This document shows, piece by piece, positions 22,921 to 31,476 of a DNA stretch of 64,000 bases. The position numbers and the translations under genes were made by a program. The notes beneath the pieces were generated by a model, which had not been told where the DNA came from, did not search any database, and saw nothing but the letters and a program-made list of their open reading frames with translations. Positions within the stretch are counted from its first letter, which is position 1; each line of letters opens with the position of its first letter. Location: positions 4,526,001 through 4,590,000 of the forward strand of contig NC_059419.1 of the NCBI RefSeq assembly GCF_905220565.1, given 5' to 3'. Origin of the DNA: Melitaea cinxia. Lineage: Eukaryota; Arthropoda; Insecta; Lepidoptera; Nymphalidae.

Positions 22921-23475
22921 CGTCAAACAAACGTAGGTACAGCTCACCTGATGTTAAGCGATTACCGTAGCTTATTGACGTCTGCAACACCAGAAGCATC
23001 GCAAGCGCGTTGCCGACCCCATCCCCAGTTACCCCCAGGAGCTCTGGTCACCTTACTCACCACAGGAACACAACACTGTTCAAAAACAGTATTATTTAAC
23101 TGTGATCTATTGTAAGGCCTAGTACTTTCCTACTCGGGCTGCTCCATATTTTGAGCAGGATATTTCCTGCTGTACCCTTTTTTTTTTTACGTGGGGAAAA
23201 TCCATCATGGATACCCTCCAGCGCGGGTGCGCCAGAGGGTTATGTCAGACTCCTACTGACTAAAAACCACTACGTGTGAGCAGTCGTCTGCCTGGGTGGG
23301 GCGAGATGGGGTCGCGTTAGCATTCGCCATCTCACCCCGGCGGTAGGCCCGGATAAAGCCTCCGGGCCCCGGCACAATGGTTGGGTGGCCTGGCTCATAA
23401 CAAGGCCACCCCTTAGAAGTGTGGGGCCGTGTCGCCCGGCCGGCCGAAGTTTCCTGCTGTACCCTACTTCAGCTA
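22921..23475 (-). mobile_element. SINE-like family C, copy 3, interrupted
   Basis: Reverse complement of the 18,102 element: it carries CACCTGATGTTAAGCGATTA, GCATCGCAAGCGCGTTGCCG and CTGCTCCATATTTTGAGCAG in reverse orientation. The 5' end (minus sense GAAGTAGGGTACAGCAGG) is split by a 271-bp retroposon at 23,179-23,449. Confidence 0.75.
23179..23449 (-). mobile_element. GC-rich poly-A retroposon with 16-bp target duplication
   Basis: Flanked by perfect TTTCCTGCTGTACCCT repeats (23,163-23,178 and 23,450-23,465). Minus-sense sequence starts CTTCGGCCGGCCGGGCGACA, includes CTAAGGGGTGGCCTTGTTAT and GGAGGGTATCCATGATGGAT, and ends in poly-A (a T run at 23,179 on +). Markedly more GC-rich than its surroundings. 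It looks like a known type of lepidopteran short retroposon or LINE 3' end; the family was not confirmed. The ORF at 23,270-23,500 is a shadow. Confidence 0.75.
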
Positions 23476-23896
23476 CACATACATACAAATTTGCCAGCAA
23501 TCAATGTTTTTTTTTTTTAAATCAAACTAGATGACCATGCACACGTTCTGTCTTGTGAATAGTTTATTTATTTATTTATTACCATAAATATACTACCATT
23601 ACAGGCTTACTCGTACCTAATTATTACCTAACGCGATAGTACATACTAAAATATTTTAATCAAAACAACCACTAAACATAACATATAATAAATAAAGCAG
23701 CTCTAGTGAATTCATTCAGAGTACAACAGAATATGTCCATCTGATCTGACAACCGATTCAGAAGGCGTGTGGCGCGAGTGAGCGGCGCCTCCCGCAGCAA
23801 GCTAGTGTGCGCGCGGCGTTATTTTTTCAAGTTAGCCGCATAAAGTTTCAATGATCGTTACGTTGATTAAATTTTTGCGAGTTTATGCGTCACGAT
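23476..23896. other. Non-coding stretch, probable LINE tail on minus
   Basis: A TTTATTTATTTATT run at about 23,566 followed by ACCATAAATATACTACCATT resembles the minus-strand 3' tail of a non-LTR element. A GC-richer piece (GTGAGCGGCGCCTCCCGCAG) follows at about 23,780. No gene. Confidence 0.35.
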
Positions 23897-24137
23897 CACG
23901 ATTCAACCTTTAATATTGCACTGCTGGGCATGGTATGGTATGGTATGGTTAACACGGGCTGGTTTCCGCAACTCGACGACTTTGCGCCTATTTTGCGTGT
24001 GTGGGAGTGATTCGATTCACTCTTGCCACCCAAGCTCCTCCAGAAACTTTAGAAGCTTTTTTGGCTTCTTGAAGATCTCCGGAAGTGTCTCCAGGGTGCC
24101 AAGATGTTGTGCCCGGTAAGCCGCTACACCTAGACAG

Positions 24138-24166
24138 TAAGAGCGTGTCCACACGGCGCGTTGCGT
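24138..24166 (+). repeat. Harbinger left end: TAA duplication and TIR
   Basis: TAA at 24,138-24,140, then GAGCGT and GTCCACACGGCGCGTTGCGT. The last 20 bases are repeated perfectly inverted at the right end. Confidence 0.85.
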
Positions 24167-24323
24167 TGCGTTGCGTCGTCGCAACGCAAATATTTTGACG
24201 CATAGCCGGCCACACGGGCGCTGCAGCGTTACTATGACGCAGTCAACGTTCCGTCGGCGCAGCGGCGACGCACAGTTGCGGCAAGTATTTTGAAAAAAAT
24301 TCGCAGTCAGTCTATAGCAAATC

Positions 24324-26636
24324 ATGGATCGGAAAAGACGTCTAGCATTGCTCCTATTACTACGTCACCGCCGAAATCGACGCAAGATCACAAGACGGTA
24401 CTGGATCAGTCCTTTCATTTCATTAAGAAATCGTGATGGACAGTTTTTTGTTTTAGAATATCGGGAGTTGCTATTAGACGAAAAGAAGTTTTATAATTTT
24501 TTTAGAATGAGTGTATCCAGCTTCGAATGTTTATTGAAGTCCTTAGAACCACACATACGAAAAAACTATACTAATATGAGGAATCCAGTGGAACCAGTAG
24601 AAATGCTGGGAATCACTTTAAGGTAACTATATAAATATATTTAAGTAATAAAAATATAACAGTTTTTTTGGTTTGTTTAATTAGTAATCAACTCACAAAT
24701 AATTAGCAATTGTCATAATTTTAAATTTAGACATTATTTAAGAGAGTAATCAACTCACAAATAATCAGCAATTGTCATAATTTTAAATTTAGACATTATT
24801 TAAGAGAGATATCATCCAGTAATTACAAATTAGAAAAATCGTATTCAGTTTCTTCACTTGCTTGAGATGTTTCTGGAGATGTAATTGAATTATTAAAATC
24901 AGAAATGTATGTACTTTGAAAATTTGCTGTTTGATACCCATATGGTGGTTGGTGAGACGTTGATGGGCCACTCACATATGATGATGTTTGTCCATACCGC
25001 ATTTCATCTATAATTTGTATAACTTTACTTTGGAAACGGAGAGTTTCTCGGTCGGAAAATTCTTGAATAGATGGCAATATAGCTCTGAAAAAGGACATAT
25101 GGCGATTTTCCGGCTCCTTGAGAAGTTTTAGTCCTTCTCTTTCAAACTCATCCATTTGCATTGCCCTTTTGCGCGCGACTGGAACATAGCGCGGAGTGTT
25201 GTCTGTGGTAATGTCATCATTTGTAGACGTAGATTCATTGTTGATTTCTCTAGGCGAGTCTAAGCTAGATTCGGTGGCATTTTGTTCCACTTTTCTCAAA
25301 AAAAGGAGTTGATTGTATAAATGATACTTCTTCAGTTTCGTAGCGCCCGAGCCCGATTTTGATGCTTCTTTTAATTTTTTTGAATATCTGAAGTAATTAT
25401 CTTTTACACTTCTCCATTTTTTTATTAAATCATTACCTGCAAAACCAATAGTAAACATGATTTAATAATTTATACATAGTGAATTTCTCGATAAAATTTA
25501 ATGACATATTCAGATATCGTTAACAAACACTATGTGACCGACTCTGGAATCGTGAAAATATAACAGCTGTTACATACAAAAAGCAATACCTACTGAATCA
25601 AAATGTATGCAACAGCTGCTATTTTTTTCGCGATTCCAGAATTAATTGGTTACATAGAGAAAGTTATTTGCTATCGATGTCTGAATATGTCAGTATTTTT
25701 TTTCGGGTATCTATCTATCTCATAAATGCATATTATAATAATTATTTTCTTTTCAGATACCTAGGAAGTGGAAATTCAATAACTGATTTACATTTCAAAT
25801 TCAAACGGGGAAAATCTACTATTGCATATATAATACAAAGAGTTTGTCGTGCTATATGGACCAATCTTCTTCGGGACAACATCCCTGAACTGACAACTGA
25901 AAGTTTCCAAACAATAGCGAGGGGTTTTGATGTAAAGGCAAATTTTCCTCAATGTGTTGGTGCCATCGACGGCAAACATATCCGCGTGTGTAATCCTGCA
26001 AATAGTGGCTCACTTTTTTTTAATTATAAAGCCTTTTTTTCGATTGTGTTGCTAGCTATTGTGGATTCAAATTACAAATTCGTATTTGTCGACATCGGTG
26101 CATACGGAAAAGAATGCGATTCAACCATATTACAAAATTCTAAACTGTACGAGCTAATGATTAACAACAACTTACCACTACCTCAACCCCAGCCACTCTC
26201 TGGTAGCAATATACCAACCCCGTATGTATTTGTGGGTGACGAAGCTTTTGGACTGAGCAAACATATTATGCGTCCATATGGCGGTCAAAATCTCGACTTA
26301 CAACAAAAGGTTTTCAATTACCGTCTAAGCAGAGCCAGAAGATATGTCGAATGCGCTTTTGGGATTATGGCTAACAAATGGCGCATTTTTCACAGACCGA
26401 TAGACGTGTCCTATGACTTCGCTACTGACATTATAAAAGCATGTTGTGTATTACACAATTTTGTCGCTGATCGAGATGGTTTTAGACAAAGAGATAAATT
26501 TGCTATAAGTGTTGATGAATTTCTCCCAATACAACCCGTACATGAAGAACAGACAGCACCGAATGTCATAAGACAGCAATATGCGACCTATTTTATGACT
26601 AGAGGAACTCTGCCTTGGCAGCTAAATAAGGTATAA
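24324..26636 (+). CDS. PIF/Harbinger DDE transposase (two exons)
   Basis: Exons 24,324-24,622 and 25,757-26,636 join ACTTTAAG|GTAACT to TTCTTTTCAG|ATAC. The joined frame is open for 393 codons, giving 392 aa plus TAA. The junction reads ITLR-YLGSG, as expected for this family. The N-terminal 100 residues are basic and hold a probable helix-turn-helix (NSITDLHFKFKRGKSTI follows the junction). The DDE_Tnp_4-type catalytic acidic residues are visible: D171 in GAIDGKHI, D261 in FVGDEAFGL and E298 in ARRYVECAFG. The C-terminus includes ACCVLHNFV. It would cut and paste the element in the nucleus, usually with the Myb/MADF partner. Exon 1 starts 183 bp inside the left end. The intron holds the partner gene's second exon on the other strand. 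The start is the first ATG in the open frame. Confidence 0.85.
24683..24806. repeat. Two tandem 62-bp repeats in the transposase intron
   Basis: Units 24,683-24,744 and 24,745-24,806, both beginning AGTAATCAACTCACAAATAA, with a single visible difference (TTAG versus TCAG). The second copy ends 17 bp before the accessory gene's stop codon. Confidence 0.85.
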
Positions 26637-27089
26637 TTGTATTATGAGGGTTTTCAAGATTTTCTTGCACCGCCAATTCCGCGATCAGTAAAAAAATAAT
26701 ATTTTATACCTACTCAGCGTAGTCTAGGTTAGTTTTGAGCTAAGTAATAAAATAGTACTCACGCTAATCTAAATTCCCTAAGTTTTAAAATTTTAGAGTG
26801 TCGAGATATTAATTTTGTACTGATCGCGGAATTGGCGGTGCAAGAAAATCTTGAAAGCCCTCTTAAATAAAAAAAACATAAATATCTGTACTGTGAACTC
26901 ACCAACTTTATTTTTTCGTTCAGCTGTGAAATTCTCGTAATCAGGAAATAAAACTTTTGATATGTCTTCCCAGGCTTTTGTTTTTAAATTTTTATTTTTA
27001 AAATCTACGTTTGACTTGTCCCATATAATTTCCCTTTCCTGTATCAATGTAATCAAGTAATCTATGTCAATTTCTTCAATGGTATTCAT
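24823..27089 (-). CDS. Harbinger accessory MADF/Myb-like DNA-binding protein (two exons)
   Basis: Minus-strand exons 27,089-26,903 and 25,436-24,823 join AAAGTTG|GTGAGT to GGTTTTGCAG|GTAATG, giving 266 aa plus TAA with no stop. Residues about 9-105 look like a MADF domain: IDIDYLITLIQERE, then three tryptophans W23, W40 and W70 (WRSVKDNYFRY). The junction codon is G63. Residues about 176-208 (MSFFRAILPSIQEF...) resemble a BESS motif. In PIF/Harbinger elements this second protein carries the transposase to the ends and into the nucleus. ATG at 27,089 is chosen; the longer upstream frame begins only with TTG. Its 1.47-kb intron contains the transposase's second exon on the opposite strand and both foldback repeats. 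Confidence 0.8.
25502..25692. repeat. Foldback (MITE-like) repeat between the two inner exons
   Basis: Imperfect inverted arms of about 80 bp: TGACATATTCAGATATCG at the left and the reverse complement TGACATATTCAGACATCG at the right. Both contain CTGGAATCG.GAAAA and CAGCTGTT.CATAC, with a loop of about 25-35 bp. It lies between exon 2 of the accessory gene and exon 2 of the transposase, so in the introns of both. Flanking duplication not resolved. Confidence 0.7.
26646..26862. repeat. Foldback repeat with 45-bp near-perfect arms
   Basis: Arms 26,646-26,690 and 26,818-26,862 are inverted copies with one mismatch, each containing CAAGATTTTCTTGCACCGCC and AATTCCGCGATCAGTA. It begins 10 bp after the transposase stop codon and lies in the accessory gene's intron. 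Probably a MITE inserted in the element, or a transcript hairpin. Confidence 0.85.
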
Positions 27090-27362
27090 TTTACCCTGCA
27101 AATAAAACTAATTACCCTGCAAATAAAACTAAATACAAAAACGTAAACGTAAAACGAAATGAGCTTCCGTGTATCCTCTCTGTCAACGCACAAGCAACTG
27201 AGCGCTGACGCTCCGACGTCGCACGAGTACACCCCCTCCCACTTCGTCTCGGGGGCTGCTGTCCGTCATGTGTGCGTTGCGACGACGCAGCGCGCCGTGT
27301 GAACACCTTGGTTATTTGTATGTAAAACAACGCAGTGGTAGCGCTGCGTCGACGCAACGCTG

Positions 27363-27391
27363 ACGCAACGCGCCGTGTGGACTGGCTTTAA
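27363..27391 (-). repeat. Harbinger right end: TIR and TAA duplication
   Basis: The perfect inverted core ends at 27,382, followed by TGGCTT (reverse complement AAGCCA) and TAA at 27,389-27,391. The TAA falls within a codon of the interrupted retroelement ORF. Confidence 0.85.
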
Positions 27392-27640
27392 AGAAGTACA
27401 TGCGTAGCCGTTTCTTCTGTTCCCATGCAAGCTCTGCACAGGGGACTGTCGGTCACTGCTGGGCATAGACCTCGTTCTCCATGTAGAAGAAGGATTGGAG
27501 CTTAAATGGGTTGGCTAATATGTTACCTACTATGAGTAACGATCGTTTTTAGGTTTTTATGATAACAACGGGGACCGTAAGCTTTACGTGCTCTCCGAGG
27601 CACGCTGGAGAGACCCACAAGGACAGACATCCAAACTGTA

Positions 27641-28574
27641 AAGAAATGGCGTATTTTTTAACTGGTCATACTTAAGAAAGTTCTACCAAGTATAAGAAAA
27701 CTTTAAAAAAATAAAGGTTATCCTTGTCTGGACCAGACCTGGTCCTGATAGAGCTTGCCGGATCTGGCATGCCTCATTCTATCCTGATCCAGTCCAGATA
27801 CATGATCTGGTTGAGCCTGACCTCTTTTCTAGTCGGGTGGTTGTGTGTATGCGAAGAAAACAATAAATGATTTTGTTTTCTGTGTCTGGTGTTTGGAGCT
27901 GGCACCTGCAGTGGTGGTGAATCTGCATGGACGGAATAGATTTTCGATACAAAAAAAAAAAAAATGATAAGCTCTAATTTTTTGTATATTTTTTTGTGAA
28001 CTCCCCATCAAAAATGTCACGAGCCGTCTCTGTTCATCATTATATATTGGTTCTTCAAAGGAGAAAATTAGGCTTATGTATATTATATGAGTTAAAAATG
28101 AATAAGATCTAATGAATTAAACTATTTTTTGAAGTTATACTTTTTTTGGCGCGTTGGGGAAAAATGATAAAAGTAAATTTTTACGATGCGCGCGCACACC
28201 GTCACAAAAAACTAACACCTTGAAGTTAGCTAGTAAACGAAGAAGAAGTCAGCAACGTGAAGTTAGCTAGCCAGTGTAGTATAACTTCTTACGTGCGTAC
28301 ACAGACACTTTTTTTTACATAATTCTTATCCAATTCGTCTACAATTCGCCATAACATACTATGTACTGTACAAACGTACCATGTACATATACCGTGTACG
28401 AGACAGACAGGATAATAACGCATCATGAAGTCTAAAGATTTCAATCGTATGCCAAGTGAAGACTAGGCTGATTAAGGTACATATTAAATGACTCTACAAA
28501 TACATCTAAAATAAATAAAAAATCAACAAATTATGATATTAGATTCTGTGTAGCGTTCCCAAAGGAACTTGTTT
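27641..28574. other. Non-coding stretch
   Basis: Contains a self-complementary patch at 27,720-27,830 (see findings), poly-A near 27,950 and a repeated GAAGTTAGCTAG word (28,223 and 28,261). No gene. Confidence 0.4.
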
Positions 28575-29172
28575 ATTAACCGACTTCCAAAAAAGGAGGA
28601 GGTTCTCAATTCGACTGTATTTTTTTATATATGTGACATCAGAACTTTTGACCGGGTGGACTGATTTCGACAAAAAAATTTTTAATCGAAAGGTGGTGTG
28701 TGTCATTTAGTCCCATTTAAATTTATTTGAGATCTAACAACTACTTTTCGAGTTATATCTAATAATGCTTTTTACTTGACGCGTTTTTCGTCGACCTACG
28801 TTGTATTATACCACATAACCTTTTACTGGATGTACCGATTTTGATAATTCTTTTTTGTTGGAAAGGAGAGATCCCTAGTTTAGTACCATGATAAGGAAAC
28901 CAGGATTTGATGATGGGATCTCAAAGAAATCGGGAGAAACTCTCGAAAATCTGCATAACTTTTTACTGGATGTACCGATTTTAATAATTTTTAATTTAAT
29001 CGAAAGCTGATATTTATCATGTGGTCACATTTAAATTTTGTCAAGATCTGATAACTGCTTTTGGAGTAATCTTTGATAATGCGTATTTACTTGACTGTTT
29101 TTTCATATACCTACGTTGTATTACTTGTCGATATAATTGAAGTCGGTTTTTTCGTTTGCCTGCAAACATAAT
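28575..29172 (+). mobile_element. AACCGACTTCC element, copy 2
   Basis: Same layout as 9293-9902: AACCGACTTC at 28,578-28,587, then GAAGTCGGTT, T run, and hairpin GTTTGCCTGCAAAC before ATAATTA. The hairpin loop differs (CT instead of GA). Near-identical throughout. Confidence 0.75.
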
Positions 29173-29221
29173 TACCTACTTACAAATTTCGTAGTTATTA
29201 GTGTATGACTATCATCCCTAG

Positions 29222-29460
29222 AACGCGTTGGTGCAGTGGTTTGTTCCTTACGCTTCAGCCTGTAATATCTCATTGCTGTGTGTAGGATTCTTTCCCCATC
29301 TAGGAGAAGGATCAGCGGGTTCCAATGCGGGTTGGTCGATATATTCCCTAATATAAGTGACGATCGCTATTAGGTGTGTATGATAACAACTGTGACTGAC
29401 AGCTTAACGTGCTCTCTGAGGCACGATGGGGAGACCTACAAGGTCTAACATCTGGGCCGG
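29222..29460 (-). mobile_element. SINE family A, minus strand, fused to a short plus-strand SINE head
   Basis: 29,254-29,460 is the reversed family-A body: CTTCAGCCTGTAATATCTCA, then CGTGCTCTCTGAGGCACGAT. Before it, 29,222-29,250 reads GAACGCGTTGGTGCAGTGGT on the plus strand, which looks like an A-box head in the opposite sense. It is a composite of two SINE pieces. Confidence 0.6.
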
Positions 29461-29474
29461 AAATAAATATTTGT

Positions 29475-29800
29475 ATAAACATAAATATTTATTTTTTATT
29501 TATTTATTTATACTTTATTGTACACCACAACTACATTTTAAACAATAAACACATTTAAAAAACATTTAAAGACTGTTAAGTACAATGGGCGGACTTATGG
29601 CTAAATATCTAGTCCGAACGGGAATCGAACCCGCGACCTTCGGTGTTTAGGCGCCGCCGGCACGGCACACGTACCATTAGGTACATTTGAGCGGTCGTCC
29701 TCGGCTTGTTCCTTGCACGTGAGATATATTCTATGGGCAATACAAATGTTTGTTCTGGGAGTTTATAATTGTGTTGTTTGTGACCAAATTCCCAACACAA
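29475..29800. mobile_element. Composite of LINE tail and tRNA-like SINE pieces
   Basis: 29,490-29,600 is a T-rich minus-strand LINE-like tail (TTTATACTTTATTGTACACC). 29,607-29,650 is a reversed tRNA-like B box (CGGGAATCGAACCCGCGACC). 29,725-29,790 is a plus-strand SINE segment (CAATACAAATGTTTGTTCTG) seen also at 33,165. The 63-codon minus-strand ORF is a shadow. Confidence 0.5.
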
Positions 29801-30214
29801 GATTCCAATACTATCGGGATCCGTTAAAAACCGTTTATTTCTAAACTTAATATTTTAACAGAAACGTAAACAATATTGAGGCAGAAGCCAGAGTGACCAC
29901 AGATAATCAGAAGACAGATTACAAGCTCCACTTCTAACAAATATCCAACAGGGGCTTAGACACTATATCAATTTACGATAGAAACTACAGATATATAGAA
30001 GTCAGAATAATCCGCTGACCTACAGACTACAGTAGAGCATCGTGACGGTAACTACAATCCCTTTTCTAAATACAATAACTTTACAATACTTTTACTCAGT
30101 AGGACGATTATAATCATATAGCCAGATTATTGTAATTTTTCTTTTCCGTTAAACATAAGACAAATTAGGAAAAAGTTAACTGCACAAAAATTGAGCTTTG
30201 AACACAAAATCGAT

Positions 30215-30422
30215 AATATCTGAGAAGACACCACAGCTGAAGAGACCGAGAGGAAGACCGAGGAAAAGATGGAAGGACTGTTTAGAGGAGGATCTGAGGA
30301 CGATGGGCAAGTTTACGAACTGGAGGAGGGTCGTCAGAGATCGTGAAAAGTGGAAGAAAATCGTGGAAGAGGCCAAGACCCACAAAGGGTCGTAGCGCCA
30401 CTTGAAGTAAGTATGTAAGAAG
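30215..30422 (+). mobile_element. 5'-truncated RTE-like retrotransposon 3' end
   Basis: The + strand from about 30,225 to the TAG at 30,393-30,395 encodes KRPRGRPRKRWKDC, then a middle segment and DREKWKKIVEEAKTHKGS. This is the C-terminus of a second RTE-like lineage, distinct from the one at 58,238. Flanked by a perfect 11-bp duplication ACAAAATCGAT (30,204-30,214 and 30,423-30,433). The 3' tail is GTAAGTATGTAAG-like. Confidence 0.75.
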
Positions 30423-30645
30423 ACAAAATCGATCGTTTTTATTATCACAATAATTTAACAAAAGAAATAAAATTCAGACGTCTTATAAATTTGTCAATAG
30501 AAATAATTATGACACATAAACAGTAGCCATGTTAAATATAAATTAAAAGCCCTCGAAATGACATTTAAACAATATTTACACCTTTAGCTCATTTATAATT
30601 ACCGCAATCAACTATCTACTGCACTGCACTTAACTAATATCTATA

Positions 30646-30786
30646 TCTATACATATAAATAAAATTGGAGTGTCTGTTTGTAATATTAAAATAACCGCTT
30701 TTTAATAAATATATATGGATGTATACACGTACATAATTATACCAAAATAACATTTTGATGATAGATGAGGTCGCGGACACATCTAG
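30646..30786 (+). mobile_element. Short Helitron-like element
   Basis: Begins TCTATACATATAAATAAAAT after an A and ends GACACATCTAG before a T; 141 bp. It shares its 5' terminus style and CCAAAATAACRTTTT word with 55,165-55,378. Confidence 0.5.
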
Positions 30787-31203
30787 TTAAACTATAAAAT
30801 ATATCCAAACGAAATTGAACTCTATTACAGTTTATAATAAGAGTTAATTATGTATACGTGTATATATCATAGTACTCCAGCAAACGTGATATTTCAAGCA
30901 AAAATCAGATGAATATGAACTTTATTTTCAATCAGAAATAAGGGTCAATAATATATATACGTATATATAATACAATACGGCTAGTTTTAAATATGCGATA
31001 ACATCACAATATGATATGGAATACTTTCGAAAGTAATACGTCGTCTGCACTCGGCCGTGTAATACTGTAGAAGTATGTATGTGTGCTGTCCGTACGAGTT
31101 GTGGTGCGTGTTGTCGATAAATCATATGAATGTATTTGTGATCGAACCGCGTTAGGGAAGTTACGGGCTTAAGTCGATTGATTTTGGTTTTATTTTTTAT
31201 TTT

Positions 31204-31476
31204 GAAGTGAGACTTCTTTAGGCGCATGAGGGTAAATTTTTTACGGACGTTTCAACGCAATAAGAATAATATTAGCGTCACGAAGATGTGCAACGTTTTT
31301 GTTGAACAACAGAGCCACCTAGCGTGTACTATTGAAACTACAAAGGTTGTTACATTAATATCGATAGTATTATATTGCACACTAACTAGATGGCACTGGA
31401 ACGGAAATCTAAAACTTTAGATTTGTATAAATATTAACGAGACTTAAAGATTAGTATTCCAAAGAAGTTTCTCTTC
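31204..31476 (+). mobile_element. MITE with palindromic ends, 273 bp
   Basis: Termini GAAGTGAGACTTCTTT (31,204-31,219) and AAAGAAGTTTCTCTTC (31,461-31,476). The interior (GGCGCATGAGGGTAAATTTT, CAGAGCCACCTAGCGTGTAC) differs from the 17,767 copy, so it is a related subfamily. The following TGTACTTTGTACGCACGCAC is also characteristic. The 64-codon ORF inside is a shadow. Confidence 0.65.

Larger units (their letters stand above)
24141..27388 (+). mobile_element. PIF/Harbinger DNA transposon, apparently intact, two genes
   Basis: A 3,248-bp element flanked by TAA (24,138-24,140 and 27,389-27,391), the 3-bp TWA-type duplication expected of PIF/Harbinger. The ends share a perfect 20-bp inverted core (24,147-24,166 and 27,363-27,382) with a partly matching outer 6 bp, and GC-rich GTTGCG-type subterminal repeats on both sides. 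It encodes a DDE transposase on + and a MADF/Myb-like protein on -, the two proteins this superfamily needs. Both read through without stops when spliced. It could be autonomous; whether it moves is unknown. Two long foldbacks and a tandem 62-bp duplication sit in its introns. Confidence 0.88.
23932..27453 (-). pseudogene. Non-LTR retrotransposon ORF2 C-terminus, split by Harbinger
   Basis: About 271 bp of minus-strand retroelement remain on either side of the Harbinger. At 27,389-27,453 the minus strand encodes a Cys-His knuckle (CRACMGTEETATHVLLYC, pattern C-x2-C-x8-H-x4-C). At 24,017-24,140 it continues LGVAAYRAQHLGTLETLP and ends ...LEELGWQE before TGA at 24,019-24,017. This is the usual C-terminus of Jockey/R1/I-type ORF2 proteins. 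The 3' UTR ends in a CCATA-type pentamer repeat (TATGG on + at 23,931-23,949). A 13-bp duplication shows insertion into the SINE. The clade is not certain. Confidence 0.7.
23897..27640 (-). mobile_element. SINE family A copy, split by nested insertions
   Basis: The left piece, 23,897-23,931 (ATTCAACCTTTAATATTG and then CACTGCTGGGCAT), is the reversed SINE 3' end. The remainder resumes at 27,454 (CACTGCTGGGCATAGACCTC) and runs to about 27,640. The repeated CACTGCTGGGCAT (23,919-23,931 and 27,454-27,466) is the 13-bp duplication made by the inserted non-LTR fragment. Confidence 0.75.
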
